Positions 1-5,495 of a stretch of 9,380 nucleotides of DNA are shown piece by piece. The stretch lies in assembly GCA_031270615.1 (NCBI GenBank), contig JAISXE010000309.1, forward strand, positions 1 through 9,380, given 5' to 3'. The notes beneath the pieces were generated by a model. That model was given only the letters and a program-made list of their open reading frames with translations, was not told where the DNA came from and made no database searches. The translations under genes were made by a program, and so were the position numbers. The first letter of the stretch is position 1. Every line of letters starts with the position of its first letter. The DNA comes from Spirochaetia bacterium. Lineage in GTDB: Bacteria; Spirochaetota; Spirochaetia; DTKZ01.

Positions 1-46
1 TCTTGTAAGCCAGGCGGTTTTGGTATAGAGTGACATAAAATTTCGC

Positions 47-53
47 AAGGAGG
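47..53 (+). promoter_or_regulatory. Shine-Dalgarno site of the 2-hydroxyacid dehydrogenase gene
   Basis: AAGGAGG lies 7 nt before the ATG at 61 and is a near-perfect anti-SD match. It fixes the start. The preceding 46 bases hold no promoter I can call with confidence: TATAGA (24-29) and TTGTAA (3-8) are only 15 nt apart. Confidence 0.8.
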
Positions 54-60
54 ATTTTCC

Positions 61-1104
61 ATGAGCAAAATTGTCTGTGTTGTTGACCGCGATTTCAGAA
101 ACCCCGCCGAAAACTTCGATATGGGTTTGTCCTCGATTCTTACCGACGCGGATGTCGATGTGCGTTTCTACACGACGGCCGTTGGCAGCGAACCCATGCC
201 TGCCGATGCCCTGAAAGACGCCGATACCTTTATATCCGTTCTGCGGCGCGTTACCGCGGATTCCCTGAAAGAGGCGAAACGCCTGAAATGGATAGGGCGC
301 TTCGGCGCGGGTTTTGACAACGTTGACCTCGCGGCATGCACGGAACGGGGCATCTTCGTAAGCAACGCCCCCCAGGGCGTGTGGATTTCCGTGCCGGAGA
401 TCACCGTGGGGTATATGCTTTCCCTGACCAACAAGCTGAAAATTTACGATGCCCACATCCATGCCCAGGGCTTTGCCGGGGCGGATGCGTATAACACGCA
501 CTGCCTCTACGGCCGCACGGCCGGCATTGTCGGTTTCGGGGGGATCAGCCGCAATCTCGCCGCGATCCTGAAAGCATTTTCCATGAACGTCCAGGTCTGC
601 GATCCCTTTGTCGATGAAAAACGTCTTGCCGAGGCGGGTATCAAAAAAGTCGATTTGGACACGCTCCTTGCAAGCTCCGACTTTGTCAGCCTCCATGTCC
701 CCCTTACCCCATCGACGCGGGGGATGATCGGCGCGAAGGAACTCGCGAAGATGAAAAAGACCGCCTTCCTTATCAACACCTCGCGGGGTTTCGTGTGCGA
801 TGACGCGGCGCTTGCCGAGGCGATAAAAAACAAAACCATCGCGGGCGCGGCCGTGGATGTCTTCGGCGGGGAGCCGGATGTGGCGGACAACCCGCTTGTC
901 AGACTGGGCGCGGACAACCTTATCCTGACTCCCCATGTGGCGGGCGGCGGCAGCATCGACGCCATGACGATAACGGGCCAGAAACTTGCCGAATGCGTTC
1001 TCCGCATCAAAAACGGGCAGCTTCCCGTCAATATCGTGAACCCGCAGGCATCGAAATCCCCGGTTCCGCCGGAATGCGTGACGCCTTCCTTTGTTGCCAA
1101 ATAA
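61..1104 (+). CDS. D-isomer-specific 2-hydroxyacid dehydrogenase, NAD-dependent
   Basis: Cytosolic oxidoreductase expected to interconvert a 2-oxoacid and a D-2-hydroxyacid with NAD(H). The 347 residues are a usual length for the family. Visible in order: an N-terminal flavodoxin-like substrate domain with GRFGAGFDNVD (79-89); a Rossmann fold with VGFGGISR (157-164); and Asp181 at the end of the second beta strand, which favours NAD over NADP. The three catalytic residues are all present: Arg242 in NTSRG, Glu271 in VFGGEP and His292 in TPHVAG. The dinucleotide motif reads GxGxxS rather than GxGxxG, with Ser163 in the third glycine position. The start is set by AAGGAGG at about 47-53, well placed before the ATG. 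The last 14 nt overlap the lipoate ligase gene. The substrate (phosphoglycerate, lactate, glyoxylate or other) cannot be read from the sequence. The family call is firm. Confidence 0.93.
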   Translation: MSKIVCVVDRDFRNPAENFDMGLSSILTDADVDVRFYTTAVGSEPMPADALKDADTFISVLRRVTADSLKEAKRLKWIGRFGAGFDNVDLAACTERGIFVSNAPQGVWISVPEITVGYMLSLTNKLKIYDAHIHAQGFAGADAYNTHCLYGRTAGIVGFGGISRNLAAILKAFSMNVQVCDPFVDEKRLAEAGIKKVDLDTLLASSDFVSLHVPLTPSTRGMIGAKELAKMKKTAFLINTSRGFVCDDAALAEAIKNKTIAGAAVDVFGGEPDVADNPLVRLGADNLILTPHVAGGGSIDAMTITGQKLAECVLRIKNGQLPVNIVNPQASKSPVPPECVTPSFVAK

Positions 1105-1993
1105 GCCCGCGCCGGGGAAAAGCGGCAGCCTTCTGTTTCTCAGGCTGCCCTGGACCTCGGCGGCCAGAAACCTTGCCGCCGAAGAATACCTGCTTGACGA
1201 GGGGGCGGACGCCCCCTTTCTGCTTGTATATGAAAACTCCGAATCCCTCATCATCGGCAAAAACCAAAACCCCTGGAAAGAATTATCCGAAACCGTTTTG
1301 CGCGGCGGCGCGCCGCCTTTTTTCCGGCGCATATCGGGCGGCGGCGCGGTATGGCAGGGGCCGGGGAATCTGAATTTTTCTTTCATCACGAACCGGGGGG
1401 ATTTTTCCAAAGAGGCTTGTCTGGACTTCGTGTGCCGCGCCCTCCTGCGCCTGGGTCTGGGCATCCAGAGGACGGACCGGGGCGACCTTACGCTGTCCGG
1501 CAAAAAAGTATCCGGGAACGCTCTGTGTTACCGCCGGGGCAGGGTCCTCCACCACGGGACGCTTCTTGTCAGCGCCCCCCTGGAAAGGCTGGAAGGCTCT
1601 TTGTCCGCCCACAGGCCCGCAGGGGACGCCCCCGCGTTTTTGATCGAAACGCGCGCCGTGGCATCCGTTTCCATGCCCGTGGCGAACCTGCGGGATTTTT
1701 CCCCTTCCGTGACGGCCGCCCTGTGCGGCCAGGCCCTCCTTGAGGAAGCCCTGGCCGTTTACGAAAATGTCGATGCCGCGGCGGATCCCGCCGCGGTTTT
1801 CCCGGAGGGAAAACTGCGGGCTTTGGAGGCCCGCCACGGGGATCGGGACTGGCTTTACGGCGCCACCCCTGCTTTTACTTGCCGCAGCGGGGAAACGCTT
1901 TTTGCCGTGAGGGACGGGATTATCGCCTCGGCAAGCCCTTCCCCTGCGGGCCGCTTTGAGGGGAGGCCGTTCAGCCTGGACCTTGTCTGCTAA
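1091..1993 (+). CDS. lplA: Lipoate-protein ligase A family protein
   Basis: Predicted to activate lipoate with ATP and attach it to lysines of lipoyl domains, such as glycine-cleavage H protein or 2-oxoacid dehydrogenase E2, in the cytoplasm. The biotin/lipoate ligase fold spans about 12-220. Motifs: ENSESLIIGKNQNPWKE (48-64); the lipoate loop RRISGGGAVW (79-88) followed by GNLNFSF (92-98); and KKVSGNA (138-144), with Lys139 in the place of the E. coli LplA active-site lysine, then HHGTLL (154-159). A compact C-terminal accessory domain (about 235-300, with WLYGATPAF at 254-262) is present, but the whole protein (300 aa) is shorter than E. coli LplA (about 338). The frame opens after a TGA at 1079, and the first usable start is TTG at 1091 (or TTG at 1094). 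No good SD is visible, and the 14-nt overlap with the upstream gene suggests translational coupling. It could use octanoate or another acyl acid instead of lipoate. Confidence 0.88.
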   Translation: MLPNKPAPGKSGSLLFLRLPWTSAARNLAAEEYLLDEGADAPFLLVYENSESLIIGKNQNPWKELSETVLRGGAPPFFRRISGGGAVWQGPGNLNFSFITNRGDFSKEACLDFVCRALLRLGLGIQRTDRGDLTLSGKKVSGNALCYRRGRVLHHGTLLVSAPLERLEGSLSAHRPAGDAPAFLIETRAVASVSMPVANLRDFSPSVTAALCGQALLEEALAVYENVDAAADPAAVFPEGKLRALEARHGDRDWLYGATPAFTCRSGETLFAVRDGIIASASPSPAGRFEGRPFSLDLVC

Positions 1994-2168
1994 AAATTCG
2001 CTTTTTGTTGTGAATTCTCTTGCCGAAACATACGGTAACAGGTATATATTAGTGAATATACGATTGCTATTTGACTTATGCCCCGCTTGACGAATCGGAC
2101 GAGCTCCATTTTATGCTTGTTGAAAACCTCGCGTTGCGCAGAGTCTATGTATGATTGAGGAGATTTTC
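1994..2168. other. Intergenic spacer before the outer-membrane gene pair
   Basis: This AT-rich spacer follows the lipoate ligase gene. It holds a short palindrome, TATATT (2045-2050) and AATATA (2055-2060) around AGTG. It also has promoter-like hexamers TTGACT (2071), TTGACG (2087) and TTGAAA (2120), but no -10 box at good spacing, so the promoter is not assigned. A5/T5 pairing right after the stop (1992-1996 with 2002-2006) is too weak to call a terminator. Confidence 0.4.
2156..2161 (+). promoter_or_regulatory. Ribosome binding site deciding the start at 2169
   Basis: GAGGAG lies 7 nt before the ATG at 2169 and inside the reading frame opened by the upstream ATG at 2151. This placement argues that 2169 is the true start. 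Confidence 0.7.
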
Positions 2169-2780
2169 ATGAAACGGTATGCACTTATTGTTTGCATAGT
2201 CTGGCTCTGTGCCCCCGCCTTTGGGCAGCAGGAGGCCCCGCAGCCCGCCCTGCTGGCGTCCCCGACGCAGGCCCCTGCGGATGAGGATGATGATGAGGGG
2301 CCCTCCCTGTGGGGCCGTTTTTGGGACAAATTCGTGGAGCTGCTTTTGACTCCTTCGATTGAAAAACCCTTTTCCGTGGGCGCCGGGATGGAGCTTACGC
2401 AGAATACCCGCAGCGGTTTGGTCCCCGAGGTGTTCGCGGGCATCGATTACGACATCGACCGCATGCTGGCCTTCGGCGTGCGCGGCGGCATGACCTACGG
2501 CTCCAAGGAACCCGCTGATTCCCAGGTAAGCGTCATGGAGGGGGTGGTTTTTTCCCGGCTCTATGTGTATGATTTCAGATGGATACGGCCCTATGCGCAG
2601 GTGGGCCTGGGCGCCTCGACCATCCGCGAGGTCGACTATGAGGTCACCGATGTTTTGGGGGAGGGCGCGGTGGGCGCGCGGGCGCACTTTCTGGGCTGGT
2701 TTGCCGACATAGGCGTCCGCTGGGGGTATCCCTTCCGCGCGGGCTTCGGCATAGAAGTCGGCCATAGCTTTCTGCCGTAA
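2169..2780 (+). CDS. Secreted protein, predicted small outer-membrane beta-barrel
   Basis: I do not recognise a named family. The ATG at 2169 is preferred over an in-frame ATG at 2151 because GAGGAG (2156-2161) sits 7 nt before it and the protein then begins with a clean Sec signal, MKRYALIVCIVWLCAPAFG, probably cut after Gly19. The mature part starts with a Pro/Ala linker, an acidic run (38-43) and an amphipathic helix LWGRFWDKFVELLL (47-60). From about 67 to 203 it alternates hydrophobic and polar residues in roughly eight strands separated by short turns, for example EVFAGIDYDI, AFGVRGGMTYG, PYAQVGLGAS, ADIGVRWGYPF and GFGIEVGHSFLP. This fits an OmpX/OmpW-sized eight-stranded barrel in the outer membrane. 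The length is 203 aa. No lipobox is present. It is probably co-transcribed with the next gene, another exported barrel-like protein. Barrel topology is inferred from the residue pattern only. Confidence 0.75.
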   Translation: MKRYALIVCIVWLCAPAFGQQEAPQPALLASPTQAPADEDDDEGPSLWGRFWDKFVELLLTPSIEKPFSVGAGMELTQNTRSGLVPEVFAGIDYDIDRMLAFGVRGGMTYGSKEPADSQVSVMEGVVFSRLYVYDFRWIRPYAQVGLGASTIREVDYEVTDVLGEGAVGARAHFLGWFADIGVRWGYPFRAGFGIEVGHSFLP

Positions 2781-2797
2781 TAAAGGACGATACACCC

Positions 2798-3796
2798 ATG
2801 AAAAAGACAAACCCTGCGAAAAATATCTTTGCTGTTTTCTGCGTGGCGTTCTGCGCCCTGGCGTCGGCGGCCGCGCAGGGAAAACCCGCCGCGGCCGGGG
2901 AGGAAGCTGCCGAACCCTGGGGCCTGCGCGCCGGGATCGACGTGGGTTCCATCGAACACGCGCAGACCAATGTCCGCTCCCTGGCCATCATTCCCAACGG
3001 GCTGTTCCAAAGGTCCATCGACGATTTTGACCTGTACGCCGACATGGAGCTGTACTTTGACCTGTACGCCCCGGACCCGCATTACGAGACCGGCAGGGAC
3101 GCCACGGTATCCCTTCTTTCCAGCCTGTACGCCGAGGAGGAGGCGACGTACAACCTCCGCCTGATAAACTATTCCCAGGTGCCCGGCACGATAGGTTTCA
3201 GCCTGAATTTCAAAAACAACGCCGTTTTCTCCCCCGATTTGTGGGAAGCAAAGGAAAACTCAAACCCGCCCGCCTTCAACACGCTCAACAAAATAGACGG
3301 CAGCCTTACCCCGGCCATACAGTACAAGCACGAGTTTTTCTGGGGAAACCTCTACAACAGGTACGGCATACCCTTAAAGTACGCGAGCTTTTCCCAGGAA
3401 GGCCTTGGGGTTCCCCCTCCGTACATCGCGAACGTTCGGGAGGGCATGCAAACCGACAACGGCGTGGGGCTGGAAGCCCTTGTCGGCTATACCGACGCCT
3501 ACGATTTGGGACTGCGCGCGGAGCTGAACTTTTCCTTTATCTTCTCGCCCGAGGCAAAATACGCGCAGACAGGGTTTTTTTTCAGCTACACAAAAAAGGC
3601 CTTCTCCGCGGCGGCGGATGTGAAGGCGGGGGAGAAGTTTGACTGCTGGACCATAGAGCTTGAGGCGAACCACCACATTGATCCCATCACCTTCAAAATA
3701 GCCTGGACCTTCGACAACATCGGGAAAGACCCCGGCACGGGGGAAAAGCTGGACCCCGTTTTCCTGCCGCGCATCGGCATGGCCTGGAACCTGTAA
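2798..3796 (+). CDS. Secreted protein, predicted outer-membrane beta-barrel
   Basis: Unrecognised 332-residue exported protein. A Sec signal covers residues 1 to about 27: a basic MKKTNPAKN start, a hydrophobic core FAVFCVAFCALA, then ASAAAQ, probably cut near 26. The remainder is rich in Tyr, Phe and Gly with amphipathic strands, such as DDFDLYADMELYFDLYA (75-91), GTIGFSLNFKN (130-140), GLRAELNFSFIFS (238-250) and TGFFFSYTKKAF (258-269). It ends in RIGMAWNL, a plausible terminal strand. This suggests an outer-membrane barrel larger than its upstream neighbour. AAAGGA (2782-2787) precedes the ATG by 10 nt, and the gene starts 17 nt after the previous stop, so the two form an operon. No lipobox, transport motif or enzyme motif is visible. 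The alternative is a soluble periplasmic beta-rich protein. The function is unknown. Confidence 0.75.
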   Translation: MKKTNPAKNIFAVFCVAFCALASAAAQGKPAAAGEEAAEPWGLRAGIDVGSIEHAQTNVRSLAIIPNGLFQRSIDDFDLYADMELYFDLYAPDPHYETGRDATVSLLSSLYAEEEATYNLRLINYSQVPGTIGFSLNFKNNAVFSPDLWEAKENSNPPAFNTLNKIDGSLTPAIQYKHEFFWGNLYNRYGIPLKYASFSQEGLGVPPPYIANVREGMQTDNGVGLEALVGYTDAYDLGLRAELNFSFIFSPEAKYAQTGFFFSYTKKAFSAAADVKAGEKFDCWTIELEANHHIDPITFKIAWTFDNIGKDPGTGEKLDPVFLPRIGMAWNL

Positions 3797-3827
3797 GCCC
3801 GGGTGGAATTATCCGGCCGGAGAGGGA

Positions 3828-3887
3828 AACCACTGGCCCCGCTGAAAACACAGACTCTGAATCCCCTGTCTGTGTCTGTCCGTGGTT
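3828..3887. repeat. Inverted-repeat element at a convergent junction, possible two-way terminator
   Basis: AACCAC (3828-3833) pairs with GTGGTT (3882-3887) as the outer ends. Inside, ACACAGAC (3848-3855) pairs perfectly with GTCTGTGT (3868-3875) around a 12-nt loop. The element lies between the stop of the beta-barrel gene (+) and the stop of the Sir2 gene (-). A related element with the same ends lies in the other convergent junction at 7923-7998. Further copies of the repeat word extend right to about 3904: GTCCGTGGTTGTCCGC, then GTGTCCGTG. It may stop transcription from both sides, but neither strand shows a classic T-run. It may also be a dispersed repeat family member. Confidence 0.6.
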
Positions 3888-3912
3888 GTCCGCAGTGTCC
3901 GTGTTTCGGCCT

Positions 3913-4680
3913 TTACGCCTTCGCCAGGTCCCAGATTTTCGGCAGCACGTCCCCCGCGGGCAGGGGAAGGTATATTTCCGTTATGGAATTGGTATAGGCC
4001 GACTCGTAGGGGTTTATCTCGATGATATGCGCCCCGCTCTGCGCCGCAAGCGGCGGCATGCCCGCGGCAGGGTAGACTTCCCCGCTCGTGCCGATAACGA
4101 TCATGCAGTCCGTCCTGCCCGCGGCAAAACGCGAATTGGAAAGCGCCTCAAAAGGAATGGCCTCGCCGAAAAAAACAAAATCCGGCTTGAGTATTTCGTC
4201 CTTGCAGAAAGCGCACCTGGGCGGAAGCCGGCCAAAATCCGTAGAGGCGGCGCTGGATTTCCTGCCGCACCTGCGGCACAGGAGAAGCCGGGAATTCCCG
4301 TGAAACTCGTACACGGTTTTATTGCCCGCGCGGGTGTGCAGGTCGTCGATATTCTGGGTAATCAGGGCCTTGAGCTTCCCCGCCGCCTCCATTTCCGCCA
4401 GAACCCTGTGCCCCGGATTCGGCTGCGCCCTGCCGAAAAAATCGTAAAAAATCTCTTTTATCGTCACCCAGCATTTTTCCGGATTCGCGTCAAAATACGG
4501 CAGTTCCAGGAGCCGCGAATCATACTTGTTCCATATCCCATCCGGCCCCCGGAACGGGGGAATCCCGCTCTCCACGGACATTCCCGCGCCCGTAAAAGCC
4601 GTCACCCAATCGGCCTTTCGGAGGACAGCCGCCGCCTTCAGGATATTTTCTTCCAGGGAAACAGAACCGCAGTCCGCCAT
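3913..4680 (-). CDS. Sir2-family NAD-dependent protein deacylase (sirtuin)
   Basis: Removes acetyl or other acyl groups from protein lysines using NAD+, giving nicotinamide and O-acyl-ADP-ribose, in the cytoplasm. The 255 residues match a bacterial core-only sirtuin. Motifs: NAD-binding GAGMSVESGIPPFRG (31-45); TQNIDDLH (108-115); catalytic His127 in EFHG; the zinc ribbon Cys135, Cys138, Cys156 and Cys159; and GTSGEVYPAA (197-206). By hand alignment, the Tyr-x-x-Arg pair that marks desuccinylases of the CobB/SIRT5 class falls on Ile74 and Ile77. Acidic acyl groups are therefore unlikely substrates, though this needs a proper alignment. AAAGGA (plus-strand 4688-4693) lies 7 nt before the ATG. 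The gene follows the Rrf2 regulator by 24 nt and is surely in its operon. No acetyltransferase or acetyl-CoA synthetase gene is nearby, so the physiological target is not indicated. Confidence 0.93.
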   Translation of the reverse strand: MADCGSVSLEENILKAAAVLRKADWVTAFTGAGMSVESGIPPFRGPDGIWNKYDSRLLELPYFDANPEKCWVTIKEIFYDFFGRAQPNPGHRVLAEMEAAGKLKALITQNIDDLHTRAGNKTVYEFHGNSRLLLCRRCGRKSSAASTDFGRLPPRCAFCKDEILKPDFVFFGEAIPFEALSNSRFAAGRTDCMIVIGTSGEVYPAAGMPPLAAQSGAHIIEINPYESAYTNSITEIYLPLPAGDVLPKIWDLAKA

Positions 4681-4704
4681 AGCACCATCCTTTCGCGCGG
4701 GCCT

Positions 4705-5148
4705 TCAAAGAAACGCCGAGGTCGGGGCTTCCGCCGTGTCGTCGATAATGGCCTTTACCGTGTATTCGTTCAGAATGTCCGTCACTTTCTGACTCAGCCT
4801 TACCCAGGTGGGATGCAAAAAACAGATGTTTTTCCTGTGGCAGTCCATCTGGCCGCTCTCGCACACGGGCGCGCAGGAAGCTATCTGCGCGCCCTCGCCA
4901 ACCGCCTCAAAAATATCGTACATGGAAATGGCCCCCGGCGCCCGGTTCAGGAGGAAGCCCCCGCCCGGCCCCCGTATCGAGCGGATGATCCCGGCCTTTT
5001 TCAAACGGAAACAGATTTGCTCCAGGAATTCCGCCGAAATTTCCTCTTCCTCGGATATTTTCTTGATGGGCACGGGTTTGCCGTTTGAGGTTTTTGCGAT
5101 ATTCACCACCGCCCGCAGCGCGTAACGGCCCTTTGTGGTTATCCTCAT
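4705..5148 (-). CDS. Rrf2/IscR-family transcriptional regulator, probably Fe-S binding
   Basis: Cytosolic DNA-binding repressor or activator of the Rrf2 family, 147 aa, a normal length. The N-terminal winged helix starts with the family signature MRITTKGRYALRAVVNIA. It continues through the recognition region FLEQICFRLKKAGIIRSIRGPGGGFLL (41-67), and a linker and dimer helix follow. The cluster-binding segment holds Cys92, Cys96, Cys103, Cys109 and His112. Cys103-x5-Cys109-x2-His112 copies the spacing of the last three ligands of IscR, so a [2Fe-2S] cluster is likely. The start at 5148 is chosen because homologues begin with this Met. The open frame runs further up to 5355 but enters a repeat element with no protein-like sequence. 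The RBS is weak (GGGGAC just upstream). The only downstream gene in the operon is the sirtuin, rather than iscS or cysteine-synthesis genes. A palindrome at the predicted transcription start suggests self-regulation. Confidence 0.92.
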   Translation of the reverse strand: MRITTKGRYALRAVVNIAKTSNGKPVPIKKISEEEEISAEFLEQICFRLKKAGIIRSIRGPGGGFLLNRAPGAISMYDIFEAVGEGAQIASCAPVCESGQMDCHRKNICFLHPTWVRLSQKVTDILNEYTVKAIIDDTAEAPTSAFL

Positions 5149-5171
5149 GCGTCCCCGCCCCCCATGTTCCT

Positions 5172-5184
5172 TACCAGAATGGTA
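5172..5184. promoter_or_regulatory. Palindrome TACCA-N3-TGGTA, candidate operator of rrf2-sir2
   Basis: TACCAGAATGGTA is a perfect 5-3-5 palindrome located 24 nt upstream of the rrf2 ATG. It directly follows the candidate -10 box of that gene and would cover about +1 to +13. Rrf2 proteins bind as dimers to dyad sites and often control themselves, so this is the best operator candidate in the spacer. Half-sites of five bases can occur by chance. Confidence 0.4.
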
Positions 5185-5191
5185 CACTATC

Positions 5192-5220
5192 AATATACGG
5201 GTAAAACGAAGAATATGCAA
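5192..5220 (-). promoter_or_regulatory. Candidate promoter of rrf2-sir2
   Basis: On the minus strand, TATATT (plus 5192-5197) matches the -10 consensus at five of six bases. TTGCAT (plus 5215-5220) stands 17 nt upstream as a poor -35 (three of six). A weak -35 would fit a regulated promoter. The assignment rests on hexamer matching alone. Confidence 0.35.
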
Positions 5221-5261
5221 GGGGCCGGAAGCGAGGTGTGGGGAGTTACCAAGCAACAAGT

Positions 5262-5415
5262 GAGCCTGTTCCAAAACCCTGTTTAGGGGGGGGAAGCCTC
5301 CCCCCGCGCTCCAGCCCTGCGGTCTTCCGCTACCCCCTCTACGGGGGTTTGCCACCCCCGTAACGCCCCCGGATCACCGCAACGAGGAAATCCCCTGGGG
5401 TTTTGGAACAGTCTC
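5262..5415. mobile_element. MITE-like palindromic element with 14-bp perfect terminal inverted repeats
   Basis: CTGTTCCAAAACCC (5266-5279) is repeated in inverse orientation as GGGTTTTGGAACAG (5398-5411). Three more outer bases pair on each side past one mismatch, giving 17 of 18. The interior is extremely GC-rich and foldable: G-run 5288-5293 pairs with C-run 5300-5305, and TACGGGGG (5340-5347) pairs with CCCCCGTA (5355-5362). The composition differs sharply from the AT-rich promoter just to its right. No transposase and no clear target-site duplication are present. Spurious open frames run into it from both sides. It could be a non-autonomous mobile element, a dispersed RNA-structure repeat, or a terminator-like stem for transcripts on either strand. 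Confidence 0.6.
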
Positions 5416-5476
5416 CTTCTCTAATGAATATTTTAGGACACTCATATCGCGCGGTCAAGATTTTTTTTTATTTTTA

Positions 5477-5485
5477 TGATATAAT
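5477..5485 (+). promoter_or_regulatory. Extended -10 promoter of the helicase gene
   Basis: TGATATAAT contains a perfect TATAAT (5480-5485) with the extended -10 TG one base before it. It is preceded by a long T-rich tract (5461-5475) that could serve as an upstream activating stretch. No fair -35 is found at 16-18 nt. Transcription would begin near 5491-5493, only a few bases before the ATG at 5496. Confidence 0.6.
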
Positions 5486-5495
5486 TTTAGCATAT

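Noticed and set aside
1351..1743. Overlapping plus-strand open frame inside the lipoate ligase gene
   Set aside because: Its translation is Pro/Arg/Gly-rich with no motif. The ligase frame has all the family signatures.
2151..2168. Earlier start for the first beta-barrel gene at ATG 2151
   Set aside because: It would place the SD inside the gene and add acidic residues before the signal peptide.
3002..3011. CTGTTCCAAA inside the second beta-barrel gene, resembling the MITE end
   Set aside because: Only ten bases match, it lies within coding sequence, and no inverse partner lies nearby. This is chance similarity.
3886..5088. Open frame of 400 codons on the plus strand across the sirtuin and regulator genes
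   Set aside because: It runs antisense through two clearly functional genes, is very Arg-rich, has no recognisable motif, and no RBS leads into it.
5149..5355. 69-residue N-terminal extension of the Rrf2 regulator
   Set aside because: The extension is Gly/Arg/Pro-rich translation of repeat and promoter DNA. Rrf2 proteins begin at the MRITTKGRYAL motif.
5286..5370. Possible CRISPR-like or tandem repeat array in the C/G-run region
   Set aside because: The runs are inverted pairs, not direct repeats with regular spacers.
5403..5495. N-terminal extension of the helicase from TTG at 5403
   Set aside because: It starts inside the inverted repeat end and reads through the T-tract and TATAAT promoter. 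Family similarity begins at 5496.
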